64,000 nt of DNA from Aliiruegeria lutimaris (GTDB lineage: Bacteria; Pseudomonadota; Alphaproteobacteria; Rhodobacterales; Rhodobacteraceae): assembly GCF_900099935.1 (NCBI RefSeq), contig NZ_FNEK01000018.1, forward strand, positions 27,523-91,522. The letters run 5' to 3'. Below are positions 44,153 through 55,136 of this stretch, one piece after another. Below the pieces are notes generated by a model. The model ran no database searches and had not been told where the DNA came from. It saw nothing but the letters and a program-made list of their open reading frames with translations. How positions within the stretch are numbered: the first letter of the stretch is position 1; each line of letters begins with the position of its first letter. Position numbers and translations under genes: made by a program.

Positions 44153-44407
44153 GCAATGATCCTGTCTGCCCCTCCTCGCCGGATCCAACCAGCGTGGCTA
44201 CGGGGGCGTTCGCATTTGCGGGTTTCTAGCCAAGCAGACGCTTCGTGGCAACAGCGCGGCCTCTGGCATTGCTCTGCCCACGCATCACCGTCTGCAAATC
44301 GCGCAAGGCCCTCGCATCTCGACTGAATGGCCGGGTCATGTAGAATCGGCCTCAGACAAACCGAAAAAACTTGACCCAGAACTTCGAAGAACGCGGGATC
44401 GGACGCC

Positions 44408-45610
44408 GTGTGGGACAACTTATTCGACATGTTGCTGCGCTGCCTTGTCGGCATCGGACAGCTGACCCTGATCTACACTGACGGACACCGCCACAGCTAA
44501 GGGCCGGGTGGAGAGCCGGATGTCACCGTTCGCTTCCATGACCCGCAGCTTGCCCGGAAACTGGTTCTCTCGCCGGAACTTTCGCTCGGAGAGGCTTATG
44601 TTGACGGGCGTCTGACGATCGAAAATGACGATCTTCCCGGCCTGCTCACCCTGCTGTTGAAAAGCCGTTGCATGGGGCAGACCAGCCCCGCGATCGAGGC
44701 CAACCTCGCCATTCGTCGGGTGCAGCGCCGCGCGGCGCAATTCAATCCTCTGCATCGGGCGAGGGAGAACGTCGCGCATCACTACGACCTGTCCGGCAAG
44801 CTCTACGATCTCTTTCTCGACGCGGACCGGAACTACTCCTGTGCCTATTGCCGATCTCCCGAGGCAAGCCTCGAGGAAGCCCAGGCAGAGAAGAAGACGC
44901 ATATCGCCTCAAAGCTCAATCTCGTTCCCGATATGCGTGTCCTTGATATTGGCTGCGGCTGGGGAAGCATGGCACTGACACTTGCGCAGGATTACGGCGC
45001 AAGGGTCGTCGGGGTTACGCTCTCGGCAGAGCAGCACAAGATCGCGAGCCAGCGCGTTCAGGCGGCGGGATTGAACGAACGCGTCGAACTCAGGCTGGCC
45101 GATTACCGCACGATTACCGAGAATTTCGACCGTGTCTTCTCAATCGGCATGTTCGAACATGTCGGCGTGCCGCATTACCGGGAGTTTTTCTCCCATCTGC
45201 GCGACCGCCTGACCGGGGACGGCGTGGCGCTGGTCCATACGATCGGACGCAACACACCGCCCGGCTCCACCAGCGCATGGATCTCCAATGACATCTTTCC
45301 CGGCGGATATATGCCCGCGCTCTCCGAGATGATGGCCGCGGTGGAGAAAGAAAGGCGCTGGGCGACCGATATCGAGGTCTGGCGGTTGCATTACGCGGAA
45401 ACGCTGCGCCACTGGCGGGAACGTTTCGAGGCGAATATCGTGGCCGCCGAGGCGCTCTACGACAAGAGGTTCTGTTGAATGTGGCGCTATTATCTCGCGG
45501 CCTGCGAGATGTCCTTCCGCCATTTCAACTAGGTCGTTTTCCAGGTGCAGCTTGCCCGCCACCGGCAAGCCGTGCCGCTGACCCGAGACTATATCTACGC
45601 CGATAGCTGA
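44408..45610 (+). pseudogene. cfa: Cyclopropane-fatty-acyl-phospholipid synthase, three nonsense mutations
   Basis: One continuous frame of 401 codons, starting at the GTG at 44408 and ending at 45610, reads as a full-length CFA synthase: DNLFDMLLRCLV, ENVAHHYDLSGKLYDLFLD, the SAM site VLDIGCGWGSMAL, SIGMFEHVGVPHY and the C-terminal MWRYYLAACEMSFRHFN. It is interrupted by TAA at 44498-44500, TGA at 45476-45478 and TAG at 45530-45532. The last two are consistent with C-to-T changes of CGA and CAG. The intact middle (codons from about 44657) could still yield a truncated domain, but it lacks the C-terminal active-site region. Membrane cyclopropane lipid synthesis is thus lost unless another copy exists. 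Confidence 0.88.
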
Positions 45611-45749
45611 GGCGCCCCGCAGACCGAGAGCTGGCGGCGCGGCCTTCTTGCGGAACAGTTATAAACGGAAGATGGTCCCGAAAGCGTACCGGCCGGACAA
45701 ACAATCCTCAGATCGCCTCTCCGGCCGGGTGTCCCCTCCCTGGACCTCG

Positions 45750-46335
45750 CTACTCGGCCACGACCGGATCTGGCTCGCCGGAGTTACGCTCGGGCAGCAT
45801 GAAGGCCACCACGATGAACACCACGACCGGGGCAATCCCCAGGGTATCGCCAGGAAGGCCGGTCAGACCTTCGTATTTCGCACCGGGCACTGCTCCCGGC
45901 ATAATGCTGCCACCAGCGATTGCGTCACGCGCGCCCGTGGACTTCACTGAAGGGTAAGTTGCCATATAGGCTGCGGTGCCAAGCAGACCGCCGACCATAA
46001 AGGCCAGCGTTTCCCGGCGACCCGAAGCCGCTGCGACCGGACCGGTGCCGGGGTAGCACCCCGCAAGCGCCCAGCCGATTCCGAGCAACACCCCACTAAT
46101 AAACACACCGACATAGGCAGTTTTTACCGACATGTGGCCCACATCGACAAGGCCCGCCATCTGTCCAGCAGACATCAACACCGATCCGATGCCAATTGCC
46201 AGTAGAATCGTCCACTTCGGGCGAAAAATTCGTAGATTTCAGCATCTTTCCGATGTCATTCGGGCAAAAAACGTCAATCCGGTCCAGCACGGCACCGAAA
46301 GCCGCAGCAGTCATGAGTGCCAGAATGATTTCCAT
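45750..46335 (-). pseudogene. YeeE/YedE-type sulfur transporter, frameshifted
   Basis: The gene begins at the ATG at 46335 (MEIILALMTAAAFGAVLDRI, then IGKMLKSTN) and continues, one base out of frame, as TILLAIGIGSVLMSAGQMAGLVDVGHMSVKTAYVGVFISG to a stop at 45750. The shift lies near 46222-46240 next to an A5 run. Together the two parts make one YeeE/YedE protein (about 190 residues) with the GWALAGCYPGTG core; families of this type import thiosulfate or related sulfur compounds. The second part from the GTG at 46181 could still be translated as a protein lacking the first helix. A sequencing error cannot be excluded. Confidence 0.7.
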
Positions 46336-46486
46336 CTCGCACCCGTCGTGCCGGCTCACCCACCTCCGCCATCGCGGACAGGAAACTGCATCGGTTCGAC
46401 ATACCTTGATCCCGGTCGGGACTCGCGGATTGCTACGGCCAGCGCTTGCCCGTATCCAAGCAAGGACAAAGGCAGGACGGCAAGAC

Positions 46487-47038
46487 ATGCAACAGCAGGA
46501 CATGATCGACATTCGCGGCTTGCGGTTTCCCGAAGATCGCCGGTTTCTGACGGAAAGAGTCCGGGGTGACATGGAGGAAGCAGCGCGGAACGAGGGTATC
46601 CTTCGCCGGTTGCAGAGCCTGGCCAAGCCAACGGACCGCGCGCTGGTGCTGGGAGACGGTTTCGGCCTGCTTGTCGCGGCACTGGCCGGCCATATCGGCC
46701 TGCGCCATGTTCACGTTGTCGAGGCAAACACGGCGCGACGAAACCACCTTCGGCGGGTCTGCGAGCTCAACGGGTTGTTTCGGATGACCTTTTCCGCCGA
46801 TTTGCCCGCGCCCTTCGTACCGAGCCTGCTGGTCTGCGACCTCTCCGGTTCCGCGAACGAAACGGCCGGCCTTCTCGAAAACGCCCTGTCCGACGGGTTG
46901 CGCGGCGCGCTCGTCCGGCTTTCGGACCGGTTCGACTGCGCATCGACCGTTCTGCCGCGGCTCCTTGCGACGGGCCTGCATTACTATCCCAGGCAATCCT
47001 GTGCAGATGTGTTATGCTTGCTGCGGAAATGGAATTGA
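46487..47038 (+). CDS. Uncharacterised Rossmann-fold, methyltransferase-like protein
   Basis: The 183-residue product has a SAM-type Rossmann motif, ALVLGDGFGLLVAALAGHIG followed by VHVVEANTARRNHLRRVCELNG, as in FkbM-like methyltransferases, and then a short C-terminal part ending YYPRQSCADVLCLLRKWN. It lacks an obvious substrate-binding domain and is shorter than typical FkbM proteins (over 230). Start at 46487 or 46502 (AGCAGGAC just before). The next gene in the same direction is another uncharacterised protein common in Rhodobacteraceae. No function can be given. Confidence 0.65.
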   Translation: MQQQDMIDIRGLRFPEDRRFLTERVRGDMEEAARNEGILRRLQSLAKPTDRALVLGDGFGLLVAALAGHIGLRHVHVVEANTARRNHLRRVCELNGLFRMTFSADLPAPFVPSLLVCDLSGSANETAGLLENALSDGLRGALVRLSDRFDCASTVLPRLLATGLHYYPRQSCADVLCLLRKWN

Positions 47039-47123
47039 TTTCAGTGCCCTCGCAGGCGCAATATCAGGGCACGTAGTGCCGCGGGACACTCCGAGCCGCC
47101 CGCGCAGGAAACGGAACCGACAG

Positions 47124-48041
47124 ATGGAAATGATCCGTCCGCCAACCACGCCAGCCGGCCCGCAGAGGCTGGACTCCGATCTCGTCCAATGGCGAGAGCG
47201 GCTGGATGCGCATGGCGAGCTTCACGGCTATCACAGGGTTCTGGACTCACAGCATGGCGCCCTCTTTACCGAGGATGACGACATCCTGCTGGTCAGCTTC
47301 GAGCCCGCAGAACAGATGCGCGCCGGACCGACCGGCCTGCCGGCAGCGCTCGGTGTCGCCGGGCGCGCCGGATGGTCCCAACTCTGCCTCTATTGCGAAG
47401 GCGACAGCTTCTTTCGCTCCGAGGCCGTTTTCGGCTTCTTCGACGAATTGGTCGATAACGGATTTTTCGACCGTTTCGACCACGTGGTTTTTACCGGCGC
47501 GGGCCCCTGTGGCTATGCCGCCGCCAGCTATTCCGTCACGGCCCCGGGCGCGAGCGTGGTGTTGATTCGCCCGCTGGCGACGCTCGATCCGGCCCGTGCG
47601 GGATGGGACCACCGCTACCCGGCCCTGCGCCGCACCGACTTCACCAACCGCTACGGTTACGCGCCGCAGATGCTGGAAGCGGCCAGCGCCGCCTTCATCC
47701 TGTTCGATCCGGAAGTGCCCGCCGACGCGATCCATGCCTCGCTGTTCAACCTGCCGCCCGAGAACCTGTTCCAATGCCGCCATTTCGGCCCCGCGCTCGA
47801 ACGCGACCTGGCGCAGATGGGCATTCTGGATCCGCTGCTTCTGGCGGCCGGCCGCGAAAAACTCGACTCGGCGGCATTCCACCGGCTCTTCCGCAAACGG
47901 CAGGAATATCGGCCGTACCTGCACCGGGTGCTGAATCGCCTGAGGTCCGAAAAGCGCGCCGGATTGTGTCGCCATTGGGCCAACGGCATCCGGGCACAAC
48001 TCACCCCTGAAGCGCCGAAAAGAGCCGCATCAGGCGGTTAG
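47124..48041 (+). CDS. Conserved Rhodobacteraceae protein of unknown function
   Basis: The 305-residue cytoplasmic protein resembles a group often labelled 'phosphoadenosine phosphosulfate reductase' in Rhodobacteraceae without basis: it has no reductase cysteines. Conserved-looking blocks are LLVSFEPAEQMRAG, GWSQLCLYCEGDSFFR, FDHVVFTGAGPCGYAAASYSVTAPGASVVLIRPLATLDP and RRTDFTNRYGYAPQMLEAA. The block around GAGPCGYAAASYS reads like the nucleophile elbow or nucleotide loop of an alpha/beta fold (as in capsular polysaccharide export or hydrolase-like proteins). The ATG at 47124 follows GGAAACGG. Together with the preceding gene it may form a pair. Confidence 0.6.
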   Translation: MEMIRPPTTPAGPQRLDSDLVQWRERLDAHGELHGYHRVLDSQHGALFTEDDDILLVSFEPAEQMRAGPTGLPAALGVAGRAGWSQLCLYCEGDSFFRSEAVFGFFDELVDNGFFDRFDHVVFTGAGPCGYAAASYSVTAPGASVVLIRPLATLDPARAGWDHRYPALRRTDFTNRYGYAPQMLEAASAAFILFDPEVPADAIHASLFNLPPENLFQCRHFGPALERDLAQMGILDPLLLAAGREKLDSAAFHRLFRKRQEYRPYLHRVLNRLRSEKRAGLCRHWANGIRAQLTPEAPKRAASGG

Positions 48042-48068
48042 TGGCTCGCGAGCCGAAGCCCGCGCTGC

Positions 48069-48680
48069 TCAGAACCCGCCCTGCTCGCGGATAAAGGCCG
48101 CGATCTCCGCCACGCCCTGCCCGCTGCGCAGCGCCGCCATCACGTGGGGACGCCCGTTGCGCGCGGCCTGCGTGTCGGCCTCCAACTGTGCCCGGTCCAC
48201 CCCGACATGCGGGGCTAGGTCGGTCTTGTTCACGATCAAAAGGTCCGAGCGCGTCAGCCCCGGCCCCTTCTTGCGCGGAATATCCTGCCCGGCGGCGGTG
48301 TCGATCACGTAGAGCGTCACGTCGGCCAGTTCCGGGCTGAAAGTCGCGGCGAGGTTGTCGCCGCCGGATTCGATCAGCACGAGATCGAGATCGGGGAAAT
48401 CCTTCACCAGCGCATCGATGGCGGCGAGGTTGATCGAGGCATCCTCCCGGATCGCCGTATGCGGGCAGCCGCCGGTCTCCACCCCGCGCACCCGCTCGGA
48501 AGGCAGCACCTGCGCCCGCATCAGGTAATCGGCATCCTCGCGCGTGTAGATATCGTTGGTCACAACGGCCATGGACAGCTCGCCCGCCAGCGCGCGGCAG
48601 AGTTGCTCGGTCAGGGTCGTCTTGCCGGCGCCGACCGGCCCGCCAATGCCGACGCGAAGAGGTCCGTTGGGGTTGGGCAT
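48069..48680 (-). CDS. ureG: Urease accessory GTPase UreG
   Basis: The 203-residue SIMIBI GTPase drives nickel insertion into urease. P-loop [13 protein letters not shown] (residues about 10-22), [32 protein letters not shown] (nickel-binding CPH), [18 protein letters not shown] and the base-specific NKTDLAP are all present. It is the last gene of the leftward operon, 33 bp after ureF. Confidence 0.95.
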   Translation of the reverse strand: MPNPNGPLRVGIGGPVGAGKTTLTEQLCRALAGELSMAVVTNDIYTREDADYLMRAQVLPSERVRGVETGGCPHTAIREDASINLAAIDALVKDFPDLDLVLIESGGDNLAATFSPELADVTLYVIDTAAGQDIPRKKGPGLTRSDLLIVNKTDLAPHVGVDRAQLEADTQAARNGRPHVMAALRSGQGVAEIAAFIREQGGF

Positions 48681-48713
48681 GTGGTTCTCCGTCCTGATCT
48701 TCTTGCTTTTAGG

Positions 48714-49352
48714 TCAGCTCTTGAAGAGCCGCACTTCCATTTCCTCGTGGCGCATCGCCGCCATATCCGCGCCGAAAGCCGCGCCGCCGATCTCGTCCAG
48801 GGACGCCTTGGCCGCAATCTCGGCCAGTTCCACGATCTTCGGCTTCAGCCGGGCCAACACGCCCTGTCCAGCCGTCTGTCCAAGCGGGACGAAGCGAACC
48901 CCGACCGAGACAAGGTTGGAAACGAAGGCGTGCAGGTAGAGTGCCGCCACCTGTTCGGGCCCCAGCCCCAGGTTGGCCGCGGCCACGCCGACAGCCACCG
49001 GCAGGGGTTGCTCAGGCCGGTCCGTCCCCTTGAGCGCATTCACCGTGCGCACGAAGGCCGCGCCCTGCTCGCGCGTCTCCATCCAGCGTTCGCGCGAGGC
49101 CGAGAGCGCCTCCGCCAGCGCCGCGAGGTCGCCGGCCGCCGGCGTGCCCCGCATTGCGTGGCACAGCAGGATTGCGTCGCTGCGCCCTGCACCGTGCTGC
49201 AGAACCGATCCCAGCCAGGCTTCCAGCGCCTGGGCATCGGATACCTGCCCGGCCTCGATCGCCGCCTCGAGCCCGTGCGAATAGGCAAACGCCCCCAGCG
49301 GAAAGGCGGGGGAGAGCCATTGCGTCAGCTCAAGAATCGCCTCAGTGCTCAT
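48714..49352 (-). CDS. ureF: Urease accessory protein UreF
   Basis: The 212-residue all-helical protein links UreD and UreG during urease activation. Family motifs are LTQWLSPAFPLGAFAYSHGLEAAI near the start and HAFVSNLVSVGVRFVPLGQTAGQ in the second half. The ATG at 49352 overlaps the end of ureE by 11 bp; in-frame sequence upstream belongs to the ureE coding region and is not used. Confidence 0.93.
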   Translation of the reverse strand: MSTEAILELTQWLSPAFPLGAFAYSHGLEAAIEAGQVSDAQALEAWLGSVLQHGAGRSDAILLCHAMRGTPAAGDLAALAEALSASRERWMETREQGAAFVRTVNALKGTDRPEQPLPVAVGVAAANLGLGPEQVAALYLHAFVSNLVSVGVRFVPLGQTAGQGVLARLKPKIVELAEIAAKASLDEIGGAAFGADMAAMRHEEMEVRLFKS

Positions 49353-49821
49353 GATGGTGGTGCCCGTCATCCCCATGCGAATGGCCAAGCGTGCGACCGT
49401 GCCCATAGGCGCCGCCTTCGGGCGAGAAGGGCTCGGTGACATGCCTCACCTGCGCGCCCAACCCCTTCAGCATCGCCGCAAGGACATGATCGTCACGGAT
49501 CAGAAGACGGTCTTCCTCGATCCGGCAGGGCGTGTGGCGATTGCCGATATGCCAGGCCAGGCGGGCAAGATCGGCGCTGGAAATGGCCAGCAACGGCTCG
49601 TCTTCGGCAATCACACCGACGAGCCCGCCACCCTCCAGAACAAGCGCATCGCCGTCTTCGAGCGACACCGTCTCGGGCAAGTCGACAAGCACCGCCTGCC
49701 CCGCCGCCGTCTCCAACCGCTTGCGCCGCAGGAACCGCCCTTCATAGTCCAGCCGGACGTGATCGGTCGCCTGCCCCCCTGCGCCGCGGCGAATTTCCAG
49801 CGCGCGTTCCGGTTTGCTCAT
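49342..49821 (-). CDS. ureE: Urease accessory nickel chaperone UreE
   Basis: The 159-residue metallochaperone delivers nickel. It has the UreE N-domain (DHVRLDYEGRFLRRKRLETAAG), the dimer core with LAWHIGNRHTPCRIEEDRLLIRDDHVLAAMLKGLGA (the conserved His of GNRH binds nickel) and a His-rich tail, HGRTLGHSHGDDGHHHHEH, that stores extra metal. The ATG at 49821 is chosen because AGGAG lies just upstream; an in-frame ATG at 49842 is weaker. The tail also encodes the UreF start in another frame. Confidence 0.93.
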   Translation of the reverse strand: MSKPERALEIRRGAGGQATDHVRLDYEGRFLRRKRLETAAGQAVLVDLPETVSLEDGDALVLEGGGLVGVIAEDEPLLAISSADLARLAWHIGNRHTPCRIEEDRLLIRDDHVLAAMLKGLGAQVRHVTEPFSPEGGAYGHGRTLGHSHGDDGHHHHEH

Positions 49822-49887
49822 CACCACTCCTGCCTTTTTCATGACCGGTCTTATCTAGCCGCCGCCCTGCAGCATGTGAAGGGCCGA

Positions 49888-50502
49888 TCAAGGCATCTGA
49901 AGGCTGAAAGCCAACGGGGCAAACGCGATCGCACCGGAATCCGGATCCATCCGCGCCACCTCGACCGACAGGCCCAGGTCCGGCAGGTGAATCATCATCG
50001 AGGTGAAATACTCTTCGTCCCAGCTATAGGTGATCAGCATCGGGAACCCCGAATAGCGGCAACCGGCTATGTCGATATCATCGATGCCACCGGTACGTAG
50101 CTCGATATGCTCTTCTTCCGGCTCGGTGTCGTCGGCAAAGGTATTCACGGCCGTTAGCGACATCTGGATATCGGGCTGAACCGGCAGCCGGTCATAGAGC
50201 CCCGGCGGGAAGCGGCTGACGATCCGGCTTTCCGGGATTTCCCTGTCGCCGTCCAGGTCCACCTCGTCAATGATGAAGACGCCACCCATAGAAATCATGC
50301 GGAACTCGCCCTCGCCATCGGGATAGCGCGTGGTCTCCTGCACCATGCCGGCGCCGAGCCAGCGCAGCTCCACCGTCCCCTCATCGGGATAGGCAACATA
50401 GACCGTTGCACCGCTCTCAAGATCTGCCCGTGTCGGACATTGCGCCGAAGCCGACGCAGCGCCGGCAAGCGCAACACATCCGATAATCGCCAGTGACCGC
50501 AT
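49888..50502 (-). CDS. Secreted protein of unknown function inside the urease operon
   Basis: The product (204 residues from the ATG at 50502) has a Sec signal (MRSLAIIGCVALAGAASASA|QCP) and a beta-rich mature part with two cysteines (QCPTRADLESG, IAGCRYSGF), which could form a disulfide. Blocks such as GATVYVAYPDEGTVELRWLG and FPMLITYSWDEEYFTSMMIHLPDLG show alternating strands. It could be periplasmic or in the outer layers. An in-frame GTG at 50526 is an alternative start. I see no link to urease chemistry apart from position between ureC and ureE, in the same direction. Confidence 0.7.
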   Translation of the reverse strand: MRSLAIIGCVALAGAASASAQCPTRADLESGATVYVAYPDEGTVELRWLGAGMVQETTRYPDGEGEFRMISMGGVFIIDEVDLDGDREIPESRIVSRFPPGLYDRLPVQPDIQMSLTAVNTFADDTEPEEEHIELRTGGIDDIDIAGCRYSGFPMLITYSWDEEYFTSMMIHLPDLGLSVEVARMDPDSGAIAFAPLAFSLQMP

Positions 50503-50572
50503 CCAAAGCCCCAATGGACCGTTCACCGGCCCCGTTCCGCGACGCTATCACGCCACATCGGCGGATGCGAGT

Positions 50573-50839
50573 TCAGCCGGCCGGGATTTCGCGTTGCTTG
50601 CTGTCGCGCCCCTCGACGCTCCACTTGAAATGGTCGCGGTAGACATGCGGCAGAATATCGGCACGGGTCATGCCGCGGGCGTCAAGCTCATCGTCGGACA
50701 GGCAGGACAGCGCTTCGATAGCCTCGATCCGCGACTCGTGCCGACGCCCCGCGACCATCATTTCCCAGAGGCCGCGCAACGGGGCGAGAAGCACTTGATA
50801 CACAGGGATCGGTTTGCGGGCGTTTGCTTTCTCCACCAT
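50573..50839 (-). CDS. Small DUF1127-like protein
   Basis: The 88-residue product has the hallmarks of YjiS-like DUF1127 proteins in a relaxed form: LRGLWEMMVAGRRHESRIEAIEALSCLSDDELDARGMTRADILPHVYRD, where the helix with 'L..Ls...L.D.G...diI' is typical. Proteins of this type are often RNA-linked or respond to nutrient stress in alphaproteobacteria. The ATG at 50839 follows AGGAG; an in-frame ATG at 50881 is weaker. It lies between ureC and the secreted protein gene. Confidence 0.65.
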   Translation of the reverse strand: MVEKANARKPIPVYQVLLAPLRGLWEMMVAGRRHESRIEAIEALSCLSDDELDARGMTRADILPHVYRDHFKWSVEGRDSKQREIPAG

Positions 50840-51023
50840 GTGCAGCACTCCTGTAGCGACTTTGTTTCTGCGTTGCAGCATTTCTTAATCCCATCACCGC
50901 AAGAGTACCAGAGCTTTTGCAAGGCGCCTCCGCTCCGCAGCCGCGCGCGCAGCGCGCGCCATCCCCAACGGGAGGCGCGCATCCTTGATGCGCAACCGAC
51001 GGGCGGGAGCGCCCTTGCGCCGG
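50840..51023. other. 184-bp gap with GC-rich inverted repeats after ureC
   Basis: The gap contains GCGCGCGCAGCGCGCGC (50941-50957) and other short palindromes near 50960-51020. They may form a terminator or processing hairpin for the large ureC message, but no T run is present. Confidence 0.3.
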
Positions 51024-52733
<1,710 letters not shown>

Positions 52734-53201
52734 ATTTCAACTCTCCTGTCGGGACCACCTGAGGGGTGGTTTCAGTCTCTTATCGGGCAGAGGTCCAACG
52801 CACGCAGCGGGCGCTCCCGGCCCGCGCCTGTCATTACATCGAACCGCCTATCCCAGCGGTACCCGGTCCGCAGTTCCCCAAAAACGGGAACTTTGCCAAA
52901 CCGGTGCAAAAGCCGTGTCACATTGCTCTACCGGCAGGCAGATTTCGTCAAATCCTCGGGGGATGGCGGGCACGGTCAATCGAACGTCAAAGGACGCAGA
53001 ACAGACATCTGCATAAATGCTAGGCAAGAAATGCCCAGTCATTGCCGATCCTCGGCGACATGTAGAAACGAATCGCATTGCCCCGATCCCGCTCGATTCG
53101 AGACCAACGGGAATGCGCGGCAGCGGCCATCGGACCGGCGGCATTCTGTTTCACGGAGAATGGCAGAGACGGGTCGCGTCATGCGCGCGCCCGTATTTTG
53201 C
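52734..53201. other. Leader region before ureC without a recognisable gene
   Basis: No convincing frame on either strand. A 6-bp perfect hairpin, ACCACC (52754-52759) with GGTGGT (52765-52770), lies just upstream of the ureC ribosome binding site and might affect its access. Confidence 0.4.
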
Positions 53202-53303
53202 TCAGCGACGCGGACCCTTCGGATCCCGCACGGGGATCGGAATAGGCTGCGGCACAGGGGCGAGCAATCCAAGAAGGCGGTCGATCAGGTTGAGCAGAGG
53301 CAT
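53202..53303 (-). CDS. Candidate 33-residue protein between ureB and ureC
   Basis: The frame from the ATG at 53303 reads MPLLNLIDRLLGLLAPVPQ and ends in a proline-rich, basic tail (PIPIPVRDPKGPRR). The N-terminal half is an amphipathic or membrane-binding helix. An AAGGG lies at acceptable distance before the ATG. It runs in operon direction in an otherwise empty stretch. It is short enough to be chance; only the sensible composition supports it. Confidence 0.3.
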   Translation of the reverse strand: MPLLNLIDRLLGLLAPVPQPIPIPVRDPKGPRR

Positions 53304-53390
53304 GAGGGCCCTTGTCTGGCAATTGCTGATTACCACACAAGGTAGTCCTTGCGCCGCAAAGCGCAAGGGCCGAATTCATGTCATACGCTA

Positions 53391-54011
53391 TCACGCGTCG
53401 TCCTTCTTGGGCGCTTCGGGCGTCGGGCTTGCCTTTTTTGCCGGTGCACGGCGGCGCGGTGCGGGCTTGGCCGCCGCTGTCTTGGCAGCAGGCGTTGCAG
53501 CCGCGGCAGGCTTGGCCTTGCGTGCCGCGCGACGACGCGGTTTGTTCGCCGGCGGGGCGGTCTTTGCCTCCTCGATCGGCGCAACGGCGTCGGTCATTCC
53601 CTCAGGCGCCTTGGGCTTGGACGGCGCACGGCGGGGCGTGGTCACGGGCTTGGCCGCAACCGGCTTGGCGGCGGGCACCGCCTCTTCGGCCTTGGGCGTT
53701 TCGAGCGGCACGACCTTGGCAGAGACCGCGGCCGGCGTTGGCGCCACGGCTTTCGCCTGCACAGCCGCCCCGGCTGCCGGCCTGGGCTCGGCCTTCTCGG
53801 CGGCAGGCTTCGCGCCTTTCTGCTTCTTGCCCGACATGCCGGTCGGCGTAAAATACTTCATCACCGCCGGGTCGGGCTTCATCAGGCCGCCGGTCCAGCT
53901 ATCGGCAAGCCCCATGGACATCCGCATAACCTCGAGCTGCAGCTCGGCCGTGCGACTCCACATGGCCATGCTCGTTCGCAGGTAATCGACGGGCATCATG
54001 TATTGGAACAT
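53391..54011 (-). CDS. Phasin-like protein with Ala/Lys/Pro-rich tail
   Basis: The 206-residue product has a short helical, Met-rich N-domain (MFQYMMPVDYLRTSMAMWSRTAELQLEVMRMSMGLADSWTGG, residues 1-42), resembling phasin-type polymer-granule or nucleoid-associated proteins, and a long low-complexity tail of Ala, Lys, Pro and Arg (from about residue 60), including RRAPSKPKAPEG, KPRRRAARKAK and PRRRAPAKKASP, like a histone H1 tail. The tail is expected to be disordered and to bind nucleic acid or polyanions. It lies between ureB and ureC in operon direction. Role unknown. Confidence 0.65.
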   Translation of the reverse strand: MFQYMMPVDYLRTSMAMWSRTAELQLEVMRMSMGLADSWTGGLMKPDPAVMKYFTPTGMSGKKQKGAKPAAEKAEPRPAAGAAVQAKAVAPTPAAVSAKVVPLETPKAEEAVPAAKPVAAKPVTTPRRAPSKPKAPEGMTDAVAPIEEAKTAPPANKPRRRAARKAKPAAAATPAAKTAAAKPAPRRRAPAKKASPTPEAPKKDDA

Positions 54012-54066
54012 CTCTAAACTCCTTGAATTCCTGTTCGTCCAGAAAACGGGACGGGCGGCCGCGCGG

Positions 54067-54372
54067 TTACAGCTCTCCCATCACGGCCTGATTGAAACCG
54101 AACACCCTGCGCCCGCCCGAGAGCGGCACGAGGGACACTTCCCGGCTCTGGCCGGGTTCGAAACGCACCGCGGTACCAGCGGCGATATCGAGCCGCTGAC
54201 CCTTGGCGGCCGCGCGGTCGAAATCCAGCGCCGAGTTGGTCTCGGCAAAATGGTAGTGGCTGCCCACCTGCACCGGCCGGTCGCCGGTATTGGCCACCAT
54301 GAGCACGGTCACATCGCGGCCCTCGTTCAGGGTGATGTCGCCGGGGGCGGTCATGATTTCGCCAGGGATCAT
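54067..54372 (-). CDS. ureB: Urease beta subunit
   Basis: The 101-residue structural subunit has the diagnostic IPGEI start, [33 protein letters not shown] and the late [19 protein letters not shown]. It assembles with the alpha and gamma subunits. Its ATG overlaps the stop of the preceding membrane-protein gene (ATGA), which ties that unknown gene into the urease operon. Confidence 0.96.
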   Translation of the reverse strand: MIPGEIMTAPGDITLNEGRDVTVLMVANTGDRPVQVGSHYHFAETNSALDFDRAAAKGQRLDIAAGTAVRFEPGQSREVSLVPLSGGRRVFGFNQAVMGEL

Positions 54373-54818
54373 CGGTCTTTCTCCTCTTCGGGGCGTGTCT
54401 CGTCCTGGATCGCGGCCTGTACCGCGCGCAGGGTTTCTTCGTTTTCCGTATCCAACTGGTCGGCATCCATGTGATCGGCCAGCCGGCGGCGGGGGCCGGT
54501 CTCGACGACATCCCCGTCCCAATCGTCGGACTCCTCGCCCTGCGCACCATCGGGGTCGCGCATATAGGCATAGAGATCGCCGCCGAAATAACCGAGCAGG
54601 CCGCCCGACACTGCCATATAGGCTGAGCTGTTTGCCCCCACGAGCGCCGTGGCAATCGCGGCCAGCAGCAGCATTAAGCCGAAACTGAGGATACGCAGCT
54701 CCATCGCATCGAGCCGCAGATCGAACAGGTCCGTCTTCTTCAGCCACGCGGACAGTGGCCCCTCGACATACAATGTCAGGAACCCGGCTAGCAGGGAGAA
54801 GACGAAACTGGCGATCAT
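54369..54818 (-). CDS. Membrane protein of unknown function between ureA and ureB
   Basis: The 149-residue product has two or three hydrophobic helices ([59 protein letters not shown]) and a very acidic cytoplasmic tail from about residue 85 ([28 protein letters not shown]). It starts eight bases after ureA and overlaps ureB, so it is co-translated with two structural subunits. I recognise no family; similar small holin- or channel-like genes are seen at this place in Rhodobacteraceae urease operons. A role in nickel or urea handling is speculation. Confidence 0.75.
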   Translation of the reverse strand: MIASFVFSLLAGFLTLYVEGPLSAWLKKTDLFDLRLDAMELRILSFGLMLLLAAIATALVGANSSAYMAVSGGLLGYFGGDLYAYMRDPDGAQGEESDDWDGDVVETGPRRRLADHMDADQLDTENEETLRAVQAAIQDETRPEEEKDR

Positions 54819-54825
54819 GGCGGCC

Positions 54826-55128
54826 TCAGCGGATCGGGTGGTGCACGGTCACGAGCTTCGTGCCGTCCGGGAAAGTTGCCTCGACCTGCACCTCGTGGAT
54901 CATGTCGGCGATTCCGTCCATGCATTGCGCGGCAGTGACCACATGGGCGCCGGCTTCCATCAGCTCGGACACCGGGCGTCCATCCCGCGCCCCCTCGACA
55001 ACGAAATCTGTGATCAGCGCGATTGCCTCGGGATGGTTGAGCTTCACGCCGCGCTCCAGCCGGCCACGCGCCACCATCGCGGCGAGACTGACCAGGAGCT
55101 TGTCTTTTTCACGGGGTGTCAGGTTCAT
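54826..55128 (-). CDS. ureA: Urease gamma subunit
   Basis: The 100-residue structural subunit has the standard start [20 protein letters not shown], then [25 protein letters not shown] and the end [11 protein letters not shown]. It lies eight bases after ureD and leads the structural genes. Confidence 0.97.
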   Translation of the reverse strand: MNLTPREKDKLLVSLAAMVARGRLERGVKLNHPEAIALITDFVVEGARDGRPVSELMEAGAHVVTAAQCMDGIADMIHEVQVEATFPDGTKLVTVHHPIR

Positions 55129-55136
55129 CTCTTTCC

